Assembly: GCA_937146645.1 (NCBI GenBank)
Contig: CAKZRQ010000016.1
Coordinates: 186,001 to 250,000, forward strand
Source of the DNA: an uncultured Cyclobacteriaceae bacterium
GTDB lineage: Bacteria; Bacteroidota; Bacteroidia; Cytophagales; Cyclobacteriaceae
Reading direction: 5' to 3'
Length of the DNA: 64,000 nt
Each line of letters begins with the position of its first letter. Within the stretch, counting starts at the first letter, position 1. Both the position numbers and the translations under genes were made by a program. Under the pieces are notes generated by a model. The model ran no database searches. It saw only the letters and a program-made list of their open reading frames with translations, and was not told the DNA's origin. Below, one piece after another: positions 44,378-53,165 of the stretch.

Positions 44378-45442
44378 ATGCGACCAAACGCCCGAAAAAA
44401 TATTGTCTATTCCCTGATTTTACTGCTGATGGTAGTGATTGTTTACACATACCGAAACAGAGATTCTGAAGCAGTCCAGACTGAGGAAAAGAAAGAAGTC
44501 GTTGGGAAGATTAGCTTGAATGGACAAACCATGGGTACTACCTATAATGTCACCTACCTGGATGAGTCAGGGAGGGATTTTAAGGCTGGAATCGATTCGG
44601 TACTTTTGGTTTTCAACCAAAGCTTATCCACCTACATTCCCACTTCAGAAATCAGTCGCTTTAATCAGGAGGACACTCTCGTTTATGAGTATCCTTTTAT
44701 GTATCCCATTTTAACAAGGAGTAGGGAAATCTATGAAGAAACGGATGGGGCATTTGATCCGACTGTAGGACCACTTGTGAATCTTTGGGGCTTTGGACCG
44801 GGAGGTCCAACACTCAAGGATTCTGTGGATATCGAAAGGATGGTAAACTCTGTGGGTTTTGATAAGCTTCGATTCGATGAGAATCAGCTGACCAAAAGAG
44901 ATTCGGCGATTTATCTGGATTTTTCGGCTATCGCTAAAGGCTACGGAGTCGATGTGGTAGCTCAATACTTGGCTGATCAGGGAATTCAAAATTATCTGGT
45001 AGAGATTGGTGGTGATTTGGTGGCTAAAGGAGTGAATGATAAGAATGAACTTTGGAAACTAGGTGTGAATCGCCCAAAAGAGGAATCTTCTTCAAGTGAT
45101 ATTTACAGCATCGTTGCTTTGCAAGACAAGGGAATGGCTACCTCCGGGAACTATAGAAATTTTTACGTTCGGGATTCTGTGATGATCTCTCATACCATTG
45201 ATCCGAAAACCGGATATCCTGTGAGACATGGGCTTTTGAGTGCTACAGTCCTCGCTAAAGATTGTATGACTGCAGATGCCTATGCGACAGCCATGATGGT
45301 CATGGGTACGGATAAGGCAAAGGCTCTTGATGAAGCTCTTGATGAGATAGAGGTCTTTTTAATCTATGATGATGGCAATGGGGGATTTGAAAGTTATGCT
45401 TCAGAAAGCCTGAAGCCATACCTATCTTTTCCGATGGAATAA
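44378..45442 (+). CDS. apbE: FAD:protein FMN transferase ApbE
   Basis: A 354-residue enzyme that attaches FMN covalently to threonine in target flavoproteins such as NqrB/NqrC or RnfG. An N-terminal membrane helix (about 9-26) anchors it to the periplasmic side. Family segments are NGQTMGTTYNVTY, TDGAFDPTVGPLVNLWGFG, LDFSAIAKGYGVD, LVEIGGDLVAKG and SHTIDPKTGYPV. The magnesium-binding region near MTADAYATAMMVMG is also present. No Nqr or Rnf genes are in the window. Confidence 0.95.
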   Translation: MRPNARKNIVYSLILLLMVVIVYTYRNRDSEAVQTEEKKEVVGKISLNGQTMGTTYNVTYLDESGRDFKAGIDSVLLVFNQSLSTYIPTSEISRFNQEDTLVYEYPFMYPILTRSREIYEETDGAFDPTVGPLVNLWGFGPGGPTLKDSVDIERMVNSVGFDKLRFDENQLTKRDSAIYLDFSAIAKGYGVDVVAQYLADQGIQNYLVEIGGDLVAKGVNDKNELWKLGVNRPKEESSSSDIYSIVALQDKGMATSGNYRNFYVRDSVMISHTIDPKTGYPVRHGLLSATVLAKDCMTADAYATAMMVMGTDKAKALDEALDEIEVFLIYDDGNGGFESYASESLKPYLSFPME

Positions 45443-45526
45443 TTTCATAATGCAACAGTGTTGAATCTTTTTACCTTTGCGCTGGTTTATACTCCATCCG
45501 AAAGTCAGATTACGGGAAACTAGTCC

Positions 45527-46279
45527 ATGGTAATAAATTTCTTACTCCTTTTTTTTACGGTTATCGCGGCCGGTTCTTTGGTGCTGTTTTTCCCAAATTA
45601 CAAGGAGAGATATTACAAGCTGGCCCTTGTTTTCGCTGGTTCGTATCTTTTCTCTATCACCATTCTGCATCTGATACCAGAGCTTTTTAGCAGTGGATTT
45701 CCTCCACACCGAATGGGGCTTTGGATTCTACTGGGTTTCATTTTGCAACAGATTTTGGATTACCTTTCCAGTGGTATAGAACATGGGCACCTTCAGCATG
45801 GAGAAAATAGAATTGGTGCAATTACCATCATGGTGGGACTATTTCTTCATGCCTTTCTGGAGGGCACTTTGCTCTCCCATTCTGAAATTATGGGGTTTTC
45901 AAATCATATCCCTAACCATGATCATAGTCATAATGGGAGTACTATTTTGCTAGGTATTCTAATACATAAAGGTCCGGCTGCTTTTGCTTTAGCTGCCGTC
46001 TTGATCAATTCTCTTTCAAAAAAATGGGCTACCTTATTACTTGTGATATTTGCGCTTGCCTCTCCTTTGGGAATGATCTCCAGTTCTGTTCTTTACGATA
46101 GTGGATTACTGAATAGGGAAGGAGTCATCATCTCGTACGGCCTCGTGGCTGGAGGTTTTCTTCATATTTCAACGACTATATTTTTTGAAAGCAGCCCACA
46201 TCACAAAATAAAATGGAATAAGTTGTTCGTAAGTCTGCTTGCTGCCGGACTTGCTATAGCCTCGGAGTTTTTGATTTGA
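45527..46279 (+). CDS. ZIP-family metal transporter
   Basis: A 250-residue integral membrane protein with about eight helices. The ZIP metal-site helices carry HLIPELF (helix 2), VGLFLHAFLEGTL (helix 4) and ILIHKGPAAFAL (helix 5). A histidine-rich loop, HIPNHDHSHN, lies between them and could sense or capture metal. It likely imports zinc or another divalent cation. It stands alone, 84 bases after apbE. Confidence 0.85.
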   Translation: MVINFLLLFFTVIAAGSLVLFFPNYKERYYKLALVFAGSYLFSITILHLIPELFSSGFPPHRMGLWILLGFILQQILDYLSSGIEHGHLQHGENRIGAITIMVGLFLHAFLEGTLLSHSEIMGFSNHIPNHDHSHNGSTILLGILIHKGPAAFALAAVLINSLSKKWATLLLVIFALASPLGMISSSVLYDSGLLNREGVIISYGLVAGGFLHISTTIFFESSPHHKIKWNKLFVSLLAAGLAIASEFLI

Positions 46280-46368
46280 GTGCTTTTCGCCTGAATTAGT
46301 ATATTCACAAAGTAAATATCAGAACACCCTGATCCTCCAAGTAATCCAGTGGAGAACATTTTAATTAT

Positions 46369-46632
46369 ATGCCAAAACCAAAAGAGAATCAAAAGTCCTA
46401 CTGGAGAAAGAATTTGCGGACATTGGCCATTCTTCTCACCATTTGGTTTCTGGTTTCATTTGGCTGTGGAATTCTCTTTGTCGAAGAGCTAAACCAAATC
46501 CGGATTGGAGGATATAAGCTAGGATTCTGGTTTGCGCAGCAAGGCTCTATTTTCACTTTCATTCTCATAATTTTTGCATACGTCTATCGCATGAATCAGC
46601 TCGATAAGGAGTTTGATGTAGACGAAGAATAA
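46369..46632 (+). CDS. DUF4212 protein, symporter small subunit
   Basis: An 87-residue protein with two transmembrane helices (about 19-38 and 48-71) and an acidic C-terminus. The WLVSFGCGILFVEELN region and GYKLGFWFAQQGSIFTFI are the DUF4212 hallmarks. These proteins nearly always precede a sodium:solute symporter of the acetate-permease type, as here (37 bases upstream), and are considered its small subunit. Confidence 0.92.
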   Translation: MPKPKENQKSYWRKNLRTLAILLTIWFLVSFGCGILFVEELNQIRIGGYKLGFWFAQQGSIFTFILIIFAYVYRMNQLDKEFDVDEE

Positions 46633-46669
46633 AGCTATCTCTCAACCAAATTTCATCCCTTAGCCATCA

Positions 46670-48355
46670 ATGGAGATTTTAACCTGGACCTATATTTTAG
46701 TCGGATTCACCTTTGCTCTTTATATAGGGATTGCCATTTGGTCTCGCGCAGCTTCAACTAAGGAATTTTACACTGCTGGTGGAGGAGTCTCTCCTTTGGC
46801 GAATGGAATGGCGACGGCAGCCGATTGGATGTCCGCCGCATCGTTTATTTCCATGGCAGGAATTATAGCTTTTGCAGGCTATGATGGATCAGTTTATCTC
46901 ATGGGTTGGACTGGAGGATATGTGCTACTAGCATTGCTTCTGGCTCCATATCTGAGAAAGTTCGGGAAGTTCACCGTACCAGATTTCGTGGGTGACAGAT
47001 ATTATTCGAAGGGCGCCAAGGTAGTTGCGGTGATCTGCGCATTGTTCGTTTCATTCACTTATGTAGCTGGGCAAATGCGTGGGGTAGGGATCGTTTTCTC
47101 AAGGTATTTAGAGGTGCCTATTGAATGGGGAGTCATCATAGGCATGTGTATCGTTTTCTTCTATGCGGTTCTAGGAGGTATGAAAGGAATTACTTACACC
47201 CAAGTTGCTCAGTATTGTGTGTTGATTTTCGCTTACATGGTTCCTGCGATTTTTATTTCCATGCAGCTGACAGGAAATCCTATTCCCCAATTAGGTCTTG
47301 GAGGGGAGGTCGCTGATGGAACAGCACTTCTGGATAAATTAGACGGGGTGCTGGCAGAGCTCGGTTTTAATGAATATACCGAGGGAAGAAAGGGACTTGT
47401 CGATGTATTAATGATTACTCTGGCATTGATGGTAGGCACAGCAGGTTTACCTCATGTTATTGTAAGATTTTTTACCGTTCCAAGGGTAAAAGATGCTAGA
47501 CTCTCTGCTGGGTATGCCTTGATTTTCATTGCGATCCTTTATACCACCGCACCCGCTATTGCAGCCTTTGGGATTTATAATACAATCGATAGTACTTCGG
47601 AGACCGCTTTGGAAGATTTGCCTCCCTGGATTTCCACTTGGCAGAAGACCGACCTCATTCAGGTAGATGATAAAAATGGGGATGGCAAGATTCAGTATGT
47701 AGCAGATGCAGAAGCTAATGAATTGACAATTGACCGAGATATTATGGTTTTGGCGAGTCCGGAAATTGCTCAACTTCCAAACTGGGTGGTTGGGTTAGTG
47801 GCTGCTGGTGCGATGGCTGCAGCACTCTCAACAGCCGCAGGCTTGCTCCTGGTTATTTCTACTTCAGTTTCCCGTGATTTATTTAAGACTTTTCAACCTG
47901 AGATTTCAGAGAAAAAGGAGTTGAGAATTGCACGGATTTCTGCGGCTTGTGCAGTAATAATTGCAGGTTACTTTGGTGTTAACCCTCCGGGATTTGTCGC
48001 CCAGGTGGTGGCCTTCGCTTTTGGCCTTGCTGCCGCATCATTTTTCCCTGTAATCATTATGGGAATTTTTTCGACCCGAATAAATAAGGAAGGTGCCATT
48101 GTTGGGATGATTACAGGTATGCTTTTTACTGCGGGTTACATTGTTTACTTCAAGTTTATTAGCCCCGAACTGAACACCGCTGAAAATTGGCTTTTTGGGA
48201 TTTCACCTGAAGGAATAGGTTCCATAGGCATGTTTATCAATTTTCTGATTTGCGGAATAGTTTCACATTTGACCCCGCCCCCGCCGCAGTCTGTGAGAGA
48301 TATGATTTCAGACATTCGCGTTCCTCGTGGAGCCGGTAAGGCCACGAAATTCTAA
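46670..48355 (+). CDS. Sodium:solute symporter, acetate permease type
   Basis: A 561-residue transporter of the SSS family, VC_2705/ActP-like branch, with about 13 helices. Typical segments are EFYTAGGGVSPLANGMATAADWMSAASF (in part), GLPHVIVRFFTVP and AMAAALSTAAGLLLVIS. It has an extra loop around residues 315-370 with DDKNGDGKIQYV, which resembles a calcium-binding DxNxDG loop. The pair with DUF4212 and the acs gene downstream point to acetate or another short carboxylate as substrate. Confidence 0.9.
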   Translation: MEILTWTYILVGFTFALYIGIAIWSRAASTKEFYTAGGGVSPLANGMATAADWMSAASFISMAGIIAFAGYDGSVYLMGWTGGYVLLALLLAPYLRKFGKFTVPDFVGDRYYSKGAKVVAVICALFVSFTYVAGQMRGVGIVFSRYLEVPIEWGVIIGMCIVFFYAVLGGMKGITYTQVAQYCVLIFAYMVPAIFISMQLTGNPIPQLGLGGEVADGTALLDKLDGVLAELGFNEYTEGRKGLVDVLMITLALMVGTAGLPHVIVRFFTVPRVKDARLSAGYALIFIAILYTTAPAIAAFGIYNTIDSTSETALEDLPPWISTWQKTDLIQVDDKNGDGKIQYVADAEANELTIDRDIMVLASPEIAQLPNWVVGLVAAGAMAAALSTAAGLLLVISTSVSRDLFKTFQPEISEKKELRIARISAACAVIIAGYFGVNPPGFVAQVVAFAFGLAAASFFPVIIMGIFSTRINKEGAIVGMITGMLFTAGYIVYFKFISPELNTAENWLFGISPEGIGSIGMFINFLICGIVSHLTPPPPQSVRDMISDIRVPRGAGKATKF

Positions 48356-48363
48356 TCTGATTT

Positions 48364-48915
48364 ATGACCACAATCTCATCCATACTTACCATTCATATGC
48401 TTTGCAGTTTGGATGGCTATGTTACCAAAAAGGATGGTTCTGTAGATTGGATGAATACAGGAAGCCAATATCCCAAAGGAGAGGAGTTGACTGAGAATGA
48501 GATTCAGGAATTTCTGGAATCCGTTGACTGCTATGTGATGGGTTCCCGAACCTATGAACATGCCCTGGAATTGGGATGGCCATATGGCGAAACACCGGTT
48601 TATGTTTTCTCAAATGGCAATCTTCAAGATGAAAGAGCGCAGGTAAAATTTTTATCAGGGGATGTAAAGGAAGTAGTGGAGAAGGGCATTAAATCTGTTC
48701 ATAAAAATATATGGATGGTGGGAGGTCCAGATTTGGTTTCGCAATTTTTTTATGCTGGTTTAGCCGATGAGCTTGTGATCACTTATGTGCCAGTTCTTCT
48801 TGGAGAAGGGCTACCTTTTTTCAGTAAAATAGCTGCTGATATCCGCCTTGAAACTTTGGGGACTAGGGCATTTAAGGATGGGATGGTTGAAATCCGCTAC
48901 AGGGTTTTGAAGTGA
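48364..48915 (+). CDS. Dihydrofolate reductase family protein (RibD C-terminal type)
   Basis: A 183-residue protein of the DHFR/RibD-C fold: HMLCSLDGYVTKKDGSVDWM at the start (in part), YVMGSRTYEHALELGWPYG, NIWMVGGPDLVSQFF and LADELVITYVPVLLGEG. It resembles YyaP/YwjB-type reductases whose substrates are unknown. It follows the symporter by eight bases and may be co-transcribed with it. Confidence 0.87.
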   Translation: MTTISSILTIHMLCSLDGYVTKKDGSVDWMNTGSQYPKGEELTENEIQEFLESVDCYVMGSRTYEHALELGWPYGETPVYVFSNGNLQDERAQVKFLSGDVKEVVEKGIKSVHKNIWMVGGPDLVSQFFYAGLADELVITYVPVLLGEGLPFFSKIAADIRLETLGTRAFKDGMVEIRYRVLK

Positions 48916-49104
48916 TTGGGAAAACCTGATTTTCATAGATTTTTAATAAAATTTTGTAATTACCCCATACATTATTAAAAATTTTCATGAATTAAATCAC
49001 AAAGCCCTTTCAAAAGAAGGTCTTTTTCACTTTCATTTTTATCTTGTTTTGGAATTTGCCGGAAGGGCGATTCCAGATCAAAAAACCCTAAATAACCCAT
49101 TGCT

Positions 49105-50997
49105 ATGAGTGATCGAATTCACACCCTCAGCGGATATTTATACGAGTATCAAAAAAGTGTTGCCCAGCCAGAAGAATTCTGGGCTAGAATAGCAGATTCA
49201 TTTCACTGGAGACAGCGATGGTCCCAGGTTTTGGATTGGGATTTTAAGGGTCCGGATGTCAAGTGGTTTGTAGATGGAAAGCTAAATATCACTGAGAACA
49301 TTTTCGAGAGACACCTTTATACCCTCGGAGATAAGCCTGCTATTATCTGGGAAGCGAACGATCCTAATGAAGAAGGAAGAACCCTAACTTATCGGGAGCT
49401 TTTTCGAGAGGTTTGTCGATTTGCAAATGCCCTTATGGAAAAGGGGATTGGTAAAGGAGATAAGGTGATCATTTATATGCCAATGATCCCTGAAGCAGCT
49501 ATCGCCATGCTTGCCTGCGCCAGAATTGGAGCTGTTCACTCAGTGGTTTTTGCTGGATTTTCCAGCAATGCTTTGGCCGATCGTATCAATGATTGCGATG
49601 CGAAAGCTGTTTTAACCTCGGATGGTAATTTCCGCGGGAAAAAGCAAATTCCAGTGAAGGCCGTGGTAGATGAGGCTCTCGAGAAATCCTCAGTAGAAAC
49701 TGTTGTGGTTTATCAAAGAACGAAGCTCGAAGTTCAAATGACTGAAGGCCGTGATTACTGGTGGCATGATCTCATTGAGGGAGAATCTACAGAGAATATC
49801 GCTGCGGAAATGGATAGCGAAGATATGCTATTCATTCTTTATACATCTGGATCTACGGGTAAACCAAAAGGGGTGGTTCATACCACTGGTGGGTATATGG
49901 TTTATACCTCTTACAGTTTTAAAAATGTATTCCAGTATACTCCAGGAGATGTTTATTGGTGTACGGCGGACATTGGTTGGATTACGGGTCATTCATACAT
50001 AGTCTATGGTCCATTGCTTGCGGGTGCCACCACACTCATGTTTGAAGGGGTACCGACATATCCCGATCCGGGAAGATTTTGGGCCGTTTGCGAAAAGCAC
50101 AAAGTAAATGTTTTCTATACAGCCCCTACTGCCATCAGGGCACTTCAGGCCTATGGAACTGAACCGATAGAGGGTTATGATTTAAGTAGTTTAAAAGTTT
50201 TGGGATCAGTTGGCGAACCTATCAATGAGGAAGCTTGGCACTGGTACCATACACACGTGGGAAAGTCCAATTGTCCTATCGTGGATACCTGGTGGCAAAC
50301 TGAGACAGGAGGAATCCTGATTTCACCTATTGCTGGAATCACACCGACTAAGCCAGCCTATGCGACTTTGCCTATGCCTGGAATTCAGCTTTGCATCGTA
50401 GATGCGGAGGGAAAGGAACTCAAAGGGAATTCTGTAGAAGGAAATCTTTGTATCAAATTCCCATGGCCATCCATGATTCGGACCACTTACGGTGATCACG
50501 AACGCTGTAAACAAACGTACTTTTCTACCTATGAAAATATGTATTTCACGGGTGATGGGGTCAAGCGAGATCATGACGGCTATTACCGTATTCTAGGTCG
50601 AGTGGATGATGTGATCAACGTTTCCGGCCATAGAATGGGGACAGCTGAGGTAGAAAATGCGATAAATGAGCATCCTTTGGTGATCGAGTCTGCCGTAGTA
50701 GGTTATCCTCATGACGTAAAAGGCCAGGGAATCTATGCTTATGTGATTTGTGACCTGAGCAATCGAACGGAAGATAATCTCGTCAATGAAATCAAGACGA
50801 CGGTTTCTAAAATCATTGGGCCCATCGCCAAGCCTGATAAGATTCAGATAGTACCTGGATTACCAAAAACCCGATCAGGTAAAATCATGCGTAGAATTCT
50901 AAGAAAGGTGGCTGAAAATAGTCTGGACAATATGGGTGATACTTCGACACTTCTAGATCCAGAGGTGGTAACAAAGATTATTGAGGGTAGGAAGTAA
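49105..50997 (+). CDS. acs: Acetyl-CoA synthetase
   Basis: A 630-residue AMP-forming acetate-CoA ligase. The ATP motif YTSGSTGKPKGV, the DTWWQTETGG motif, TGDGVKRDHDGYYRILGRVDD (in part) and the acetylatable lysine in RSGKIMRR close to the C-terminus are all visible. It activates acetate brought in by the symporter encoded upstream. A 189-base spacer separates it from the DHFR-like gene, so it may have its own promoter. It overlaps the convergent small membrane gene by 20 bases. Confidence 0.96.
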   Translation: MSDRIHTLSGYLYEYQKSVAQPEEFWARIADSFHWRQRWSQVLDWDFKGPDVKWFVDGKLNITENIFERHLYTLGDKPAIIWEANDPNEEGRTLTYRELFREVCRFANALMEKGIGKGDKVIIYMPMIPEAAIAMLACARIGAVHSVVFAGFSSNALADRINDCDAKAVLTSDGNFRGKKQIPVKAVVDEALEKSSVETVVVYQRTKLEVQMTEGRDYWWHDLIEGESTENIAAEMDSEDMLFILYTSGSTGKPKGVVHTTGGYMVYTSYSFKNVFQYTPGDVYWCTADIGWITGHSYIVYGPLLAGATTLMFEGVPTYPDPGRFWAVCEKHKVNVFYTAPTAIRALQAYGTEPIEGYDLSSLKVLGSVGEPINEEAWHWYHTHVGKSNCPIVDTWWQTETGGILISPIAGITPTKPAYATLPMPGIQLCIVDAEGKELKGNSVEGNLCIKFPWPSMIRTTYGDHERCKQTYFSTYENMYFTGDGVKRDHDGYYRILGRVDDVINVSGHRMGTAEVENAINEHPLVIESAVVGYPHDVKGQGIYAYVICDLSNRTEDNLVNEIKTTVSKIIGPIAKPDKIQIVPGLPKTRSGKIMRRILRKVAENSLDNMGDTSTLLDPEVVTKIIEGRK

Positions 50998-51172
50998 TTC
51001 CTTTGTTTGGGTCATCATTTTCCTGCTTTTCCACTAGTTCAATCTTTGATTTGATGGATTCAGGGGAGTCTTGCTTCTGCTGATAAAAGTTATGTACGCC
51101 CACCATAAAGGCGACAATCAATGCCCAGATAAGTTTTCTGGCTGATTTCCAGAAGCTTTTCTTTTCTTCCAT
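50978..51172 (-). CDS. Small membrane protein, unknown
   Basis: A 64-residue protein with a basic N-terminus, one transmembrane helix (LIWALIVAFMVGVHNFY, about 14-30) and a polar acidic tail. No family is recognised. It ends inside the 3' end of acs on the other strand. The hydrophobic-helix layout and ATG start make it plausible, but support is limited. Confidence 0.5.
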   Translation of the reverse strand: MEEKKSFWKSARKLIWALIVAFMVGVHNFYQQKQDSPESIKSKIELVEKQENDDPNKGITSYPQ

Positions 51173-51318
51173 GTTTACTCGTAAACAACTAGTATTCCAA
51201 TTGATCTTTCATGTCAAATTGGCCGGCTGGTTTATTTTTCAAGAAGTAAATGTTTTGTAATCAGGCATTTAATAGGTATATTCTTATCCTTTTTTTTCGA
51301 AGTATTTAATTTTTCACT

Positions 51319-52563
51319 ATGTCTAAATTCAGAATAAATCCCGATTTAGTACTAAAAGAGAAAGTCAATTGGGAAGTCTTACAAAAGCTAAGGCCAGTTC
51401 AAATTCATCCTATCACCGTCAAACATTGGTCTCTTGGAGGCAATAGTGGCTGGATGGGTACAAGTACTACGACGATTCGGACTTGTCCAGATGGCGTAGG
51501 TCAATTCCAGCACTTTGTACATGGTTCAATCTACTACCACCCCTCTCATGGTGCGCATGAAGTGCATGGTTCGATTAAGGCTCGATGGAAGTCTTTGGGA
51601 TGGGAAAGAAGTGTTTTAGGGTATCCTATTACTGACGAAACAAAAACTCCTGATGGTATTGGTCGGTTTAATCACTTTCAACGCGGAAGTATTTATTGGA
51701 GTCCCTCCTCTGGCGCATGGGAAGTTCATGGTGCTATTAGATCCAAGTATTCCAGCCTAGGTTGGGAGCGCAGCTTCTTACGATATCCACTAACCAATGA
51801 AACTACGACGCCTGATGGGATAGGTCGATTTAATCACTTTCAAGGTGGGAGTATCTATTGGACTCCTTCTACAGGAGCTCATGAGGTACATGGTGCAATT
51901 CGTGCTCATTGGAAATCCTTAGGCTGGGAGAGAAGCTCTCTTGGCTATCCTACTTCCGACGAAAGAGTTGTCTTTGGGGGTGATGGAAGAATATCAGATT
52001 TTCAAGGTGGAAGTATATACTGGTCTCCTACCCTAGGCACCAGGGTTCTTACAGAGAAGGTCAAGATCCATGTCAAGATTCTGACTAACCCTACTGGTTT
52101 TACTTTGAATGAACAGTTTGCTGCGATGCAGGAGGTATTTGCGGTAGCAGGGATAAGGGTAGATTGGGTAACAACAGAAAATCTTAGTCTTCCCACTCTG
52201 AATGATGTGGATGTGGGAGGGTGTACCATGGGTAGCGTGTCCTCGGAACAGACTTCCCTTTTTTCTAACAGAAACTTTGTGGGCAACAAGGAGATGGTGG
52301 TCTATTATGTAAGAAGTACTGTTCCAGCTTATAATGGCTGTGCTTCTCACCCCAGTAATAGGCCAGGTTGCGTAGTGGTTAGAAATTCAAGTAGATGGAC
52401 TCTGGCCCATGAATTCGGTCATATTTTGGGAATTCATCATGTCAATAATAATGACAGACTAATGACTGGGAATGGGACATTTAACATTACCAACCCACCT
52501 CCAAACCTCACAAATACTGAATCAAGAAAACTTCGAAACTCAAGTCTTTCTATTAAACTTTAA
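51319..52563 (+). CDS. LGFP-repeat protein with metzincin-type protease domain
   Basis: A 414-residue protein with two parts. Residues about 40-243 are LGFP-type repeats: the GSIYW/YxP motif recurs at 69, 123, 177 and 231 with an exact 54-residue period, each followed by HGAIR and SLGWERSxLGYP. LGFP repeats are usually found in cell-wall-attached proteins. Residues about 245-414 hold a zinc protease domain with HEFGHILGIHH (364-374, HExxHxxGxxH) and a Met-turn candidate in DRLMTG. No signal peptide is visible, so it is either cytoplasmic or exported by a leaderless route. A TTG-N19-TATATTCT promoter-like pair lies at 51255-51284. A HEAT-like gene follows 11 bases downstream. Confidence 0.8.
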   Translation: MSKFRINPDLVLKEKVNWEVLQKLRPVQIHPITVKHWSLGGNSGWMGTSTTTIRTCPDGVGQFQHFVHGSIYYHPSHGAHEVHGSIKARWKSLGWERSVLGYPITDETKTPDGIGRFNHFQRGSIYWSPSSGAWEVHGAIRSKYSSLGWERSFLRYPLTNETTTPDGIGRFNHFQGGSIYWTPSTGAHEVHGAIRAHWKSLGWERSSLGYPTSDERVVFGGDGRISDFQGGSIYWSPTLGTRVLTEKVKIHVKILTNPTGFTLNEQFAAMQEVFAVAGIRVDWVTTENLSLPTLNDVDVGGCTMGSVSSEQTSLFSNRNFVGNKEMVVYYVRSTVPAYNGCASHPSNRPGCVVVRNSSRWTLAHEFGHILGIHHVNNNDRLMTGNGTFNITNPPPNLTNTESRKLRNSSLSIKL

Positions 52564-52574
52564 CTTTTTTACTC

Positions 52575-53141
52575 ATGGCAAAATCAAAAAAAATTGATCC
52601 TAAATCACTTCGTCCTGGTAGATTTGATGAAGTGGATTTTTCAAGGATAGAAGGTAGCTTGGGAAGCATTGTAGCACCTATGGGAAGTGAAATTCCAGAA
52701 GAACTAATCGCTTTTCTAAGGCAAGATGAATTGGATTATCCAGGAGCTGCGAAAAAATTTGGTGAAGATGTCCTCCCAGCCTTAGAGCTGATTATAGAGG
52801 GTCAGGATGAAAATATGGCTGCCAAAGCCACTTATCTTGCAGGATACATAGGAGGTGAAAATTCAGCGGGTGTTTTAAAGAAAGCGGCTGAGATTGGCAG
52901 TTCGACTGTAAGATTGGCAGCTGCATTTGGAGCCAAGCAGGTCAAAGGTAAAAGGGCAGAAGAGATTTTGAAACTTTCTCTCGCTGATCACGATCCCGGA
53001 GTTTTGAAGCTTGGATTGAAATCTGTGAATTCTTTGAGATTACAGAAGAACTTCAAAACTGAATTGGATAAAATATCGAAGGTTTCATTAGAGAAGGATT
53101 TAAAAGACATGGCTGTCAAATCCTTAAAAAAAGCCCAATAG
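52575..53141 (+). CDS. HEAT-like repeat protein, partner of the LGFP protease gene
   Basis: A 188-residue soluble protein. After a basic start (MAKSKKIDPKSLRPGRFDEV) it is made of alanine- and leucine-rich helices that look like HEAT/armadillo repeats (AAKATYLAGYIGGENSAGVL, VRLAAAFGAKQVKGKRAEEIL, DPGVLKLGLKSVNSL). No named family is recognised. The 11-base gap to the LGFP protease gene suggests co-transcription and a functional link, for example as inhibitor or targeting partner, which is inference. Confidence 0.65.
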   Translation: MAKSKKIDPKSLRPGRFDEVDFSRIEGSLGSIVAPMGSEIPEELIAFLRQDELDYPGAAKKFGEDVLPALELIIEGQDENMAAKATYLAGYIGGENSAGVLKKAAEIGSSTVRLAAAFGAKQVKGKRAEEILKLSLADHDPGVLKLGLKSVNSLRLQKNFKTELDKISKVSLEKDLKDMAVKSLKKAQ

Positions 53142-53165
53142 CTTTTAAATCAAGCATCGGACCGC

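Noticed and set aside
51520..52060. Regular repeats as a CRISPR array
   Set aside because: The repeats are in a coding frame with a 162-base period, are only moderately similar, and translate to LGFP repeats.
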